Source: Zoroaster sp. YZ-2022
Taxonomy: Eukaryota > Echinodermata > Asteroidea > Forcipulatida > Zoroasteridae
Assembly: GCA_029582265.1 (NCBI GenBank)
Contig: CM055816.1
Location: 27,014,366 to 27,078,365 of the forward strand
Direction of reading: 5' to 3'
Length of the DNA stretch: 64,000 nucleotides
Translations under genes and position numbers: made by a program
Shown: piece by piece, positions 11,003 through 23,149 of the stretch
Layout: every line of letters starts with the position of its first letter
How positions within the stretch are numbered: position 1 is the first letter of the stretch
Notes under the pieces: generated by a model
Seen by the model: only the letters and a program-made list of their open reading frames with translations
What the model was told of the DNA's origin: nothing
The model's database searches: none

Positions 11003-12965
11003 CATTGCAGTTTTTCTCGTATGAAGAGCCGTATGTGACTAAATTTTGACTAATTAATATATAAACTAAAATAAATGTAAATCCATATATTTACTAGAAA
11101 ACCAATTATACAAAAGCGGCAACCAGACTGGTTGGCAGCTAGCATGCATACGGTACTAAACATGAATTTTGGGATTTATATTCCTTTAAAAAAGTCCTCC
11201 ACAGCCCATACATTATTGTTTTACAGAAAGGTTTTGTTTCTGAATTAGTGCTGTAGTTAACAAAAATGTTGCTGCTATCCTGTTACAAATATTTACAACC
11301 TAAACCTAGTCTCGATCCCAACTACCTACTTGGAAGGTGAGCATTCTAAACCACAAGACTACCATGCCACTCGAATTTGGCGGTGAATTAAGTACAGAAG
11401 AACCTTTGTAAAATTGTATTTATAAAATAATATAAATTAATGCATAAAATATTGCTCAGGCCTACAGGGTTCATTCGTCCCCACCGCCCAGGTCCGTAGC
11501 GAGCGGGGGCAGGGGGTATGGTGTGCGACACCCCAATAATTGTTCTCAATAATAATAATAATAATGAACATTTGTAATGCGCCAGTCCATCAAAAGAGAC
11601 GCTCATGGCGTAGTGACGCATCAGTGTAAACAAGAAAACAAAATACATGGTAAGAACAATGCAATATAAAATGACAAGGAACAATGGTTGTAAAAAAGGC
11701 CGACTGGCCCTGGTCAGAATATGCTAGGCAAAGATGATATTCTGACAACAAGGAAAAACCCTGCATACACAACCATGCAAACAAGGTTGATTGACAAAAA
11801 ATTTAAACACCGTAGCGATACTCTTCACATATTAAACAAAAACAAAAGGTATAAATACATCAACATAAAAGTCAATAGTTAAACATAAGTAAATTATACA
11901 TCAATTTTCAGTCGGCAAATCAAAGGTACTAGCGCAAGAGTTGGTCCATAATAAATTTCCAGTCAGCAACAAACTATTTTAAAGCAGAACCATACCCTAA
12001 ATTCATGGTCACACAATAATGTATAATTATATGGGGGTGGCTAGATGAAAGATAATTAAAAGCAAAAAGGACACAAACGAATTGTACAAATTAGATGATT
12101 TTATATTTTATATAAACTTGTTAAAGCATCAACCATTATATACTGTTAATTAAAGGAATGTTTATTATGTACATGTACAACACTGTCCCAAATATGTCCC
12201 ACAAGTTGCATTTTGAGATAATCAAATTTGTCACACAACTAACTGTATTAACTATAGGCAGGAACACATTTAAAGTTCATGAGACAATTTATTTCACATA
12301 ATAAACAACCTGAATGTATTTTCACTATTGCTGAAGCTTTCATATAGGCTGGAGTTATGCATCAACAAATGCATTATCCTAACAGAAAAGAAATATATTT
12401 TACTACAGAAAAGACTTTCTTACAGTTCATGAGTTCAAAGCTAAAATTAAGTCTTAATTGTTAACCTGGAGATCCTGGTAATTTATTTTTATTTTTATCT
12501 GTTTTTTCTGAAAGTAGACTTTCACGGGTCAGTAAGTCTGACCGAGTTCCAATGACCAGTTGTAACAGTTGTACTTAAAGAATTGCCAATCATGAAAAAT
12601 TGTTTTGACATTTATTGATATTTCATTTGTTTTGTTACTTTCCTTCTGTTTCTCAGATTTATATTGGATGTTACCAACTTAGATTAGTGACTGGATTATT
12701 TAAATTTCTTTCTGATTATTGTTTAATTCTTATTATTTTACTTTATTGCATTTCACACTTTTGTATTGTTGCGATTCCTCAGTTAGATGAGTTTGCTTAC
12801 ACTTTTATTATTACTGTTTGGACTGATAAAGATAATATTAGTCTGTCTTAAAAAAAACTTCAAATTTAATAATTTCATATCTCTAGTTGACAAATGATTT
12901 ATATTAATATTCGGTAGTTTTATTGTCATTTTATGTGAGATAATAACCGTTACAAGCACAACTAG

Positions 12966-14600
12966 AGCTCAATTGTATTCGTGAACGAATACCCAGCTGT
13001 TTCGCTATTTTTTATATTATTAACTTCCACAAAAATCATCTTTATACCATTTTTTCCCCAGTCAAAATGTCCAACGACCAGACTAGTTTGTTTACCTCGT
13101 AACATAAGAATGGGAACCCGTGGTGTGTGTATCCCATGGTCTGCACAACTGTCTGAAATGCAGTACGGTACCCTTTGGGGAGGGGGTCGGGGAACTTAAG
13201 CAATGCGGTTAACCAGCGACGTCAAAGAACAAACACTATTAAAAGGAGGTGGCTTGAGTGTAATTACATGACAAAAAAATTGTTGTAACCAATACAATGA
13301 CGAACACCATTAGAACTCGATCTTCACCCAGAAGAGGGCGCTATTTCATGCAAAACTCGGAGCCAGCCGTGTGTAATTGTTTTCTCTCTGCAGCACACGG
13401 TATCTGTAGAGCTCTAACAACATTGCTACATTTGAAGTGGGTAACGATCTACAATATGGCTCAAAGATCATAATTATAGCTATTGTGGTTCAAAAGTTAT
13501 ACATTTTTAAATAGTTTTTCAATATTAATCTTTAACTTAGTGTAACTTGACACCTGATGACGTCATAATGACGTAATTTGTTTTGGTATTTAAGTTGATT
13601 CATAAGCTACAATATGACATATCATTTGTGGTAATGTGACATTGGCAAGTGTACAAGTGAAAATAACGTCTTTTTAAACCTGTCGCTAGAGGGCGCTCTT
13701 GCATATGATGACGTCATCAAACCTACTATCCAAAAGAGTACACCCTACTGATGATTACATACACAGAAATCATAGCATTATTTTTTATCATATTGGCTGT
13801 AGAGCTCTTTAAACTTGAACTTCCGCTTTGGACCGGAAGCTAAGGTCAAAATGGGATCATATCTGTGCACGAAATACGGAGTGGGTAACGACCTACAATA
13901 TACCACATGATGAAATTGATAGCATATGTGGTTCAGGAGTTATTAATTTTTTAATGTTTTTTCATTATTAATCTTTGATTTAGTGTAACTTGACACCTGA
14001 TGAAGTCATTATGACGTCATTGCAATATGCACACTATTGCACTATTGCCTTTGGTCCCCTTAAGTTTCATTGCAATCGCATTTAAGGAACACTGAAAAAA
14101 GGCGTTCAGAATGAAACATGTGTTATTGCAATGCACTTCCGGTACGGAAAGCGCTGAAAAAATTAAACTAGAGCTCAATTGTATTCGTGAATGAATACCC
14201 AGCTGTTTCGCTATTTTTTTCATATTAACTTCCACTTTGAGCCGTGAGGACTTTTGAAATGTTATGACATCATTGAATGGATTGTGATACAAATAATTAG
14301 CTACAAGATGACACAAAGATTGTTAGTTAATGTCATATAGTTCATGAGATATGATTGTTTTAACAGAAAAACTTCAAACTAATGTAATTCAAAAACCGAT
14401 GACGTCATGATGACATAACCTGTTTTGTTGACTAAATTGGCTCATAAGCTACAATATCATGTATCATTTGTATCCATGTGTCATTCTGATACATTCAGAT
14501 ATCTTTATTATTACAGTTACTCGTAACGGTTAAACAGAGCACTAACAAGCTTGTAGGGTCTGTAAAGCCACATTGTACTTCAACAGGTAAATAAATCAAA
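12966..14600. repeat. AT-rich dispersed repeats with GATGACGTCAT modules
   Basis: No gene was seen. A module with TGTAACTTGACACCTGATGA and ATGACGTCAT recurs near 13540, 13985 and, diverged, 14390. AACTAGAGCTCAATTGTATT with CCCAGCTGTTTCGCTA occurs at 12960 and 14166. Related modules with CTCTCCTTCCGGTCGAAA occur at 32700-32900, so this is probably a non-autonomous element with internal repetition. Confidence 0.5.
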
Positions 14601-14849
14601 TAAAACAAAAGAATTGGGAAAATTCATGAAACGTTTCAATGTCAGTTTATTTTCTTACAATATTGAGTCATTTTATGAAAACTATAGATAGGCCTAAATA
14701 TTAACTTCATTTTAAAGGAACAGTCAGAAAACAATTTTGCGATTATTCTTGTGTTTCTTCAATTGAAATGTCCTACAGACCCTTGTATACAGATGACGTT
14801 TAGTCTGGTAGTTGAAGATGAAATATAGATGCTACCCGGAAAAAATGGT

Positions 14850-15580
14850 ATTAAGCTGTTTTTGGTGTCAAACAAAACACATTTCTAAGTTGAACAACAT
14901 ATCAAAAATGCGCAAAAATCCTGTTTGGGGAACAATGCATAGTTTGTTTTCCCATTACGGTGTGCAAAAAAATTACTATTCTTAGTAATCTTAGCATAGG
15001 ATTTGGAGGGAGATCAAACATTCTTCCATTTCTCCATCATGAGTAGACCAATGTTAATGTAAATTGCTACAACTGTTGTTCAGGCACATGAAAATACAAT
15101 GACATTATCAGTTGTCATGGAAACAACCACTAGAGGGCGCTAAACTCACTCTTACTCGTAAGTACAATTAATTGATGAACTTTTTGATGACTGTTAAAGC
15201 AAAATAACTTACATTTAAACATTACGAAAAGTTCCACATTTAAATGTTGCTTAAAATACGCGTGAGTATAGCGCCCTCTAGTGGTTGTTTCCATGACAAC
15301 TGAGATGTCATCGTAATTTCATGTGACTGAACAACAGTTTAGTCTACTTATGATGGAAAAATGGAGGAATGTTTGATCTTCCTCCAACCCCTATGTTAAG
15401 ATTGCTAAAAAAAGTCATTTTTGTGCACACCATAATGGGGAAAAAACTATGCAAATTATGCATTGGTCTACTACTTCGATTTTCCTATACTTTTAATATG
15501 TTATTTTGTGAGCTATTCCAAATTAAATGCAGATTAATGGCTTCTGTTGCAATTTGTTTTGAGTTGACCCCTTTTTATCA
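14850..15580. repeat. long imperfect inverted repeat (~730 bp hairpin)
   Basis: Left arm about 14850-15143 and right arm about 15268-15580 are inverted copies. Best-matched parts: GTTGTCATGGAAACAACCAC + TAGAGGGCGCT (15111-15142) against its reverse complement (15270-15301); GGAGG.AGATCAAACATTC; CATTA.GGTGTGCA; and outermost ACAACATAT.AAAA. The arms have diverged by substitutions and small indels. Inner spacer about 125 bp. Probably a foldback MITE; no clear target duplication was seen. Confidence 0.8.
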
Positions 15581-15599
15581 TATTATTTTGATTGGACTA

Positions 15600-17867
15600 T
15601 GTATTTAGGTCCTTTATCGACACCCAGGATTCACCCCTGTATTATATTATCGTTTTACCCCCAGTGGAATAATAATTACCCATTGTGTCTTGTTCCTCAC
15701 ACACGTCTACCATAGTCATGTTCCCTATCTACCGGCAGTAGAGATATCGTTATGATTGGATCCATCACATTGTAAAGAACCTGTCTACTGGTTCAGTTGT
15801 ATATGTGCCTCGTTCTGATTCTCATAGACTTGTGTACAGGAAAGCAAAGATGGCTGCGGTTTATTAATTAAAGGTATATTACACCTATAGGATGGAAGGA
15901 TTCAGTTGACAAGAGATCATACACGTATGAAATATTTAATATTAAATTAATATAATTATGAATGTGCATGAAGGGCCGGTCACATATGAAACGGCCCCTA
16001 AGCAGACTTGTTTACTGCTTGAATTTTCATTCAGATTTGATATATTTTTGTTTTTATTTGTTCAACCTGTTGTCCTTTTCCTTGAAATTAGCCTTTGAAA
16101 TAGATCTTTGTAATGAGAAACATGAAACTAACTTTAAAAAGGTAAACAGTTTTTAGTTTTTTAAGGGCTGATGTTAGTTTCTTAAAATTCTTTGGAATGT
16201 AATTTTTTAAGCTTAAAATGTTTCATGTTTTCATTACTGTTCCTTATTTCTTAGAGTTGCTTAGCATAAAATAACTGGATTTTATAATGTATCTTCCAAA
16301 AAATTATTTAATTTACAGATGTCTTAAATTGCGTTTAAAAATCAGGGCAGTGTGGAATTAACAGTAATGCAAGTCATTGTAAGGGACTTGGGACAAGGCA
16401 CATACAAATCTAGGAAAGTCAAAGAAACGTTACAAAAGGTTGTTTAATTCCTGGAAAAGATTTAAAAACTGATTTCAATGCTTTGAAAAGTTATGAATCT
16501 TATTTTCATGTTTGTAAAGTCATAACAAAATGTTCATATGTCAATACAAAAAGTACTGTCATTTTGAAATAACTAAATTGAGTTTGAAATAACTAAAGAG
16601 TTGCCCGAAATTGGTTCTTCCTTGAACCTTTCTCACTTAACGAAGGTTGAGATACGAGTTGTACGATACGGTTCTTTTCAGAACCTGTACCTCAGCTTCA
16701 CGTTAGTTGAGATAAACACATGGTGTTACCGCAAACCGAAACGATAACTAAATTGTCATTATAAAATATTCACAACAAAACATGAACATTTTAACATGTT
16801 AACTATGAGTTATCATATTCTGAAGAGGTCATGGAATTTTCGCCCAGAAATGTTTTGAATCCAATGTTAATGAATTAGCAGGTGGATACATGATCCTTGT
16901 TTATACCCAATTAGTCTTGATACTGCCTAGTGTATATGTGCTTTGACCATCCCATGACTCTGTCTATTATTGATCATTTACACACTGCTTTGTAGAGTCC
17001 AATTCATTGCTGTAGTATGACATCAAAGATATCTACAGCAGGGAATAGTTGTAGATATTTGGGTTATTTTAACAATGACAACAAGATCTGAAATGGCCGT
17101 TATATTCCCTGATTGTCATTTATGGAAAGGTTTCCCCACAGGATTACACATTATTTCCTGCTTTAGATATCACTGACACAAGACGTTTGTACAAAACGTA
17201 CAGAGGTTTCTTGAAAGAGTATCTGACACACTACAGCAATGGATTTACTGCCAATTTCATAGAATTACTACACAGGAAATTTTGCTTACCGAATACATTC
17301 TGTAAGTAACATGAAACTGGCTACCAGGCAAATGGAATATGCATCCTGTTTCACTTTGGCTGGTTACCATGAAATCAAACTAAGCAACTATTTCTACTAA
17401 GCAGCTATTTCAACCATCAACTCTATGAAATTGGCTTTGGTTGTCTTGTTTTTAAGGAGATCTTTATTTTAAGCAGAGTTTTCTTGATTTCCTTGAGAAT
17501 GAGGGATGTGTTGATGTGATAAGATTTTAAGTTAAAAAGTGGGTTACACCAGTCATGATTTGAAGGTACAGTGTAATACTTCTATAGACCTTTTTACACT
17601 GCGGCCATCTTGGTCAGATTCCCTGCATACATAATGACTATTTTCCTTCCAGCCTCAGTTTGGTTACATTGATTTGAATGGAAGAAAAACAAGATGGCTG
17701 GGGTCCACACAAAATGTTTACTACAGTCTGCAGACTAGAGGTGTCTGATGTCTGTAATTATTCTCCTTGGCATTTGTTCATGTAAGAGCGAAGATAAAAG
17801 AGAATACACTGTACTGATGTTTACAGCATCATGGTTATTGACACCCACTTTACTCAGTACAATAAGT
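15600..17867. other. no recognisable feature
   Basis: AT-rich DNA without convincing exons, tandem repeats or element ends. Short open frames (for example 15962-16156) look like chance. A segment with AAGATGGCTGGGGTCC near 17690 looks like worn repeat DNA. Confidence 0.5.
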
Positions 17868-18775
17868 ACTCATTCAGTGTACTTGACAATCTATAATGTC
17901 TGGAGAGTCTGCAGAATTCTAGTACTGTGTAGCAGTGGTTATGACTGGTGTAGCCCTGTAGCAGTAAGACTCATTTGACATAAGGATGGCATGCCTAAAA
18001 GTACAAAAATACTCTGAAGTATTACTGCCTTGATCATACAAATATAATTATGTAGACGTACTCGAGTACATAAAGACATATGAAGATGTGACAGCTGTGA
18101 TGAAATATCAAGAGTTGTGAATCAAAGACATTCTATGTCTCAAAACTTGAGTTATCATTCCTAAAATAACCGCGCATTATTCTGTTATGGTAATCTCCAA
18201 AAACAAAATGAAAGGAACATTTTACGGTGTTTTTAAATCTTTAGGCGTGCCATCCTTAAAGTCAGGATTTTGTTATTATATTAAATACTGAAGCAGTATG
18301 CTTAAGTCACCTTATTTTTCTTATTGGAAGAAATTTTCAGGTACTTTTTATTATTTTTTAAAAGTTTTATTTAATTTTTTCTGGTGGTGGGCTGGGGGGG
18401 GGCTGGAAGGGGTGGGAGGAAGGGGTTGGAGAGGAAACACTGCAGAAATTGGTTTCAGACAAACGTATTTTTAGCAAATTAGATTGATAGCAATCAAAGC
18501 TAGCAAAAAGGATTAATATTCACATATCAACAAATTTCATTTTGAACAAGTATGAAAAGTTCCATTGCCATCCTATGAAAAGAAAAGACGGTTGCGGTTA
18601 CAATTTAGCGCACGGTAAATTCAGTGACTATAATGGAGACCAATGGCTAAGTGCAAGCTATAACGCGCGCTAGGCGTTGAGTGACGATCCCACTTTTGAG
18701 TTTCCCAACTAGTGATGCTTGAGCGCATGCGTGAATGTAATTAGCATATTTCATTAGAATGGCCTATTGTAAACG

Positions 18776-19137
18776 ATTGCCAATCACATGTGTGTAATCA
18801 ATCTGATTGGATGTAGTGTATGAATGTCAATTGGTCAATTTGTGATAAACCTCCCCTCTTTGACGATTGCCAATCACATGTTATTTTATGTAATGACTCC
18901 GATCGCACTTAGTGTATGAATGTCAATTGGTCAATTTGTGATAAACACCTCCCCCTCTTTGCCGATTGCCAATCACATGTGATTTTATGTAATGACTCTG
19001 ATCGCATGTCGTGTATGAATGTCAATTGGTCAGTTTGACCCCTCCCCCTCTTGCTGATTGTCAATCACATGTGATGTGTAATAATCACTCTGATTGGATA
19101 TTTTGTATGAATGTCGATTGAGCAATTTGTGGTAACC
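18776..19137. repeat. four tandem ~88-99-bp units
   Basis: Units start with GATTGCCAATCACATG at about 18776, 18864, 18963 and 19055, each followed by GTATGAATGTC(A/G)ATTG. Copy 2 of the mosaic repeat has one unit (28738) and copy 3 has three (38713-38985). Confidence 0.85.
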
Positions 19138-19202
19138 ATCCTGAAACAGGGGCAGATAGCCAGGGTGGCTAAGGGTTGGAAGGCAAACTTCAAACACTTT
19201 AC

Positions 19203-19392
19203 ATCCTTCTCCATTGATACCCTCTCCACTGACACCCTTCTCCAATAACACCCTCTCCATCGACACCCCCTCCGTCGACACCCTCTCCATTGACACCCTC
19301 TCCATCGACACCCCCTCCAATGACACCCCTCTATCGACACCTCCTCCATCGACACCCCCCTCCATTAACACCCTCTCCATCGATACCCTCCA
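19203..19392. repeat. 15-bp minisatellite, about 13 units
   Basis: Variants of CCCTCCATCGACACC. The minus strand yields open but purely repetitive frames (MEGV/MERV), which are artefacts. The same site in mosaic copy 3 (39136-39712) is three times longer. Confidence 0.9.
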
Positions 19393-21967
19393 GGACCGTT
19401 ACAAGTCAATTGAGAGTTTCACACGGTGTCACTATCGGAAACAGTTTAGACTGAAGATAAGAAATGTCGATATGGATACCGACTTATGTCTAGAGAGGAT
19501 TGTGTACTTGTTTTGAGACGAGATTGTAGTATAAATAAAGGAAATCACCTTCACATATATTTCGAATTAAAGAGACATTAAGTCTTTGAATGGTTGAAGG
19601 GGCATATTGTATATAACTTATAACACAAAACCATATTGTTTTTAGACATAAAAATATTTCTTGCTTTTCAATTGGTAGGTTTTAACATGTTTACACGTGC
19701 ACGTGTTTCATCTCATGTAATTCTGTCACATTTTTCTCAACTAATATCAAACCCATTTTTTAATTTAAAATGGAGTAGGGCCTACAGGACAAATGTTATT
19801 ATTGTTGAAATTATTGTTTTATTCACTTTACATTGGATTGTTGTTAGTAATAATTGTAGCTTTAAACATGTGAGTAAAGTTAATCGTTTTTATCAATATC
19901 ACATGTTTTTAGTTTTTTTAAAGTTTTTTTTATATTGATCGTGATCGCAGTGAATTTATAAGAGTGTAAAATCTCATAATATATTATTTACAATCCATCC
20001 ACAGGGGAAAGATTAATAGTAAGCCATTAATTAGTCTAACCGCTTTCCCTTTTAATAGCGTAAATTGAATCTTGTTGTTATCTATACCAGTAGCAGTTTG
20101 CAATGGACCGGAACTGACAGGTTACAATTTCGCAATAGTTTGCAGATTTTGTCTTCTTATTTTCAGCTAGCACAACATATTCATCTCTTAACCCTGTGAT
20201 GTGGTGAATTGTCCATTGGACATAATCATCTTGTCATGTTTATTTTTAACATTGAATCCCGCAACACCTGCCTCATTGCTATGATGTTATAATACGTTAT
20301 AACAACAATTTAGCCATTTTCAATTAAAGAAAAAGAAATTGCAACTAACAACTAAGCAACTAATCAAATATAAAACTTTGAAAATGTTCTTCTTAAATTT
20401 CTCGAAATTTCATTAATCACTGCCTACGTACACAAATGCATATAATTATATAACTTATGAAGAAGATAGATGGATTTATCCTTTTCCAAACTTATATATG
20501 CGTCATACGCGCGCGTATTGAAAGCACGCACACTTTATTTTCAACTTGTGACTCCAAGGCAATAATAATTCAATGTGTTATTACAAAGACTGAACTGTTT
20601 TCCATGATTTCAAAAGGATTGTATCGCTGACATGGTAGCCATTGGTGTATTTCTATTCTTTTACAAAACATACATCACGTCCAAGTATAACACTTAACGA
20701 TTTCTTCTAGAATTCTATAAAGAAAAAGTGGGCAGTACATTTGTGTACGTAGACAGAATAACAACGAGAAAATAAACAAATAAAAAATCCTACATACCTC
20801 AATTGGGAATGTCAGTCTGGGCATCTAGGGGTTCCGGGGATCGGGAGAGGTCCAGAGTCGTGTAGGGGTACTAGGTTAGCTAGGGGTCCTACTTATACCA
20901 TCCCTCTCGTCGTCTCTAGAAATCATCGCCACTTTTAAACCTTACCCCCTCATCAGACACCACGTAAAGGCACAAATGCATTTGCTTATGGCTTCATGAA
21001 AACTAATACTAAGTATCATTGGTAGATAGGGGGTGCTAGGGGGAAGATTAGCGGATAAAGGAGGCAGGCAAAGAGGACCCCATTCATCACCTTGCAATAT
21101 GTTGTTGTTGTTGTAGGTTTTAATGGCACTTATGGCATTTGATCGTGCCCTGTGTGCCAATGACTGAATTCGGTTAGCTGTACTGGGAATGAGGTTAGCT
21201 GAAAGGAAAGAAAATATCCATGGTGAAGTTGGGGGCGCCAGTAATCCTCCAGACATATGGTGTCACTAGTTTCCCACGAGGTCAGACCGTGTACCGTCAA
21301 TTTAAGAGCCCGGGCTCCGCCGGCTGAGTTTGCAGGTCCGCATCCCTCCGGGTGATGTTACAGTGACCTTGCAATAAATTTACCCTATACTTTATATATG
21401 TGGACCTCTTGTAGGCAGTGTCACCCCTTTTTGCTGTACGATGTCTCATTTTCATTTCAGCTACCCTGGATCCATCCCTGCTTATAAAAGGTATGTAAAT
21501 GATCTGACCTTACTTTGACATAGCTTTGCGCGCGAATCATTTCCAATGTTTAAATATGTAAAAATGTGTGATTTAAGGTAATTTTCAAATAATTTATTTA
21601 GTGTTAATTTTATGATTAAAAAAGTACGATTTTGATGTTCTCTTCTACGTTTATTTAAAAAAGTACATTCAAACTTTTAAATATTGAAATATAGATTATA
21701 ATTGCATGCCACCATGACTAAAAAGAGTTTCGAAAAGACAGTATTTATATAAAGGATACATGTGTACGTGTAGGTAAGTGAAAGACATTGTGTACAATGA
21801 ACAGTTGCATTGATTCATTCCAGTATCTGCAGATCCATCCGACAGCAGATGTAGCGTTCCATCCATACAAAAATCCCGTTAAATGTACGGTACAATTTGT
21901 AAAACTTCCACCGTAAAATTTACGGTGCTTTACCTGGCAGCTATAGGGTACCAGGAATTTGTATACA

Positions 21968-22165
21968 GTGCCGACGTCAGAAACAGACGTCGTTTAATCG
22001 TTAGAAAAAGACGTCGTCTAGTTGTCGGGAAAAGACGTCGTTCAGTCGTCAGATCAGAAAAAGACGTCGTTTTGTTTTGCAAAAATTGTTTTTATAGGCC
22101 TACGACCAAAATAAGACATTTATAAGACGTCAGTAATTTAAGTCTAAAAGACGTCTTAAAGACGT
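21968..22165. repeat. AAAAGACGTCGT palindrome array
   Basis: About seven AGACGTC(GT/TT) sites spaced about 25-30 bp, ending in GACGTCGTGTGCCCACTGGG. GACGTC is itself palindromic. Just upstream (21880-21960) is TACGGT / ACCGTAAAATTTACGGTG, another self-complementary motif. The array interrupts mosaic copy 1 between 21500 and 22180, since other copies lack it. Confidence 0.75.
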
Positions 22166-23149
22166 CGTGTGCCCACTGGGATGTACTGTTTGGACTGTTA
22201 AAGATAATATTATAGTCTGCCAAGTAAAAAAACTCAAAATTATTAATTTCATATCTATCAGTGACAAATGATTTATATTAATATTCGGTAGTTTTATTGT
22301 CATTTTGTGTGAGATAATAACCGTTACAAGCACAACAATACCGAACAAAAATCGCTTAAAATTCAATAGTCTGTTCTCAGTAAGAGCTGAAACCTCTCAT
22401 ATGATACGAGCCGACAGCGGGCGGAAAAACGTCATGAAACACTAAATTGGCCTGTCATCAAGGCTTCGAATTTATTGATTTCATATCTCTCGTTGACATA
22501 TGATTGATGTAATATAGTTTTATTGTCATTTTGTTTGAGATAATTACCGTTACAAGGACAACAATACCGAACAAAAACCGCTTAAAATTCACTAGTCTGT
22601 TCTCAGTAAGAGCTGAAACCTCTCATATATTATTTCCAAGCCGACTGCGGGTGTTTCCACTTAATGAGCCAGTTCAAGTCCAAAGGCCTTGACGTTTAAT
22701 TTAGTAATTGATTGTTATTGAAATTCAGTAAATTAATGTTATTGAAATTCAAATTCAACACGCGATTGCAATTGCGTCTCGAACCATTGGCGGATCGGGA
22801 AGGGGGCGGGGTCAAGGGGGCAGTTTATAATCATCATAATATGTAATTTAACGACTTTTTAAAATGTGTGACGAGTGTCTATTTTCAAACTTTTGAATGG
22901 GGGCACCTGGGGGAACAGACCTCGGATGGGGGGAAGGCACGTGGCCCCAGCCCCCGTTCCCCCCGTGCCCCCGGTACGCCACTGAGTTTAGATGTCAATG
23001 TAATGCGATAAACTCAAAGAAAAGTGACCCTAAATCTTAGCTTTAAAGTCCAAAACACAAACCCAAAACAAATATTTCCTAAGAGAGGTGAAACTTTGGA
23101 GTTTGCTTCCCAAAGATGTATTTTCTGCGTTGATTCTTTTTTCGTTGGT

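Larger units (their letters stand above)
9247..12962. repeat. 3.6-kb segmental duplication, copy 1
   Basis: Collinear with 49530-53080 in direct orientation, with small indels. Matching landmarks: AAAATGTTTGTGTTTTG at the left; the block with GGCGCCTCGGGGACGGGG (10127 and 50284); the GTCGCGTCGCACTAGAAG minisatellite; an AATAATAAT tract followed by GCGCCAG; and ACCGTTACAAGCACAAC at the right. Open frames inside (for example 11388-11784, minus) are conserved between copies only as DNA and resemble no protein. No TIRs or LTRs were seen at the borders. Confidence 0.88.

Noticed and set aside
19030..19380. Gly/Met/Val-rich repetitive ORFs on the minus strand (also 38928-39648)
   Set aside because: Translations of the 15-bp minisatellite and its flanks; frame is open only because of the repeat unit.
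22880..22985. G/C-rich GGGGCAC...GTGCCCC segment as a MITE
   Set aside because: Resembles worn hAT-MITE interior, but no TIR or target duplication could be placed.
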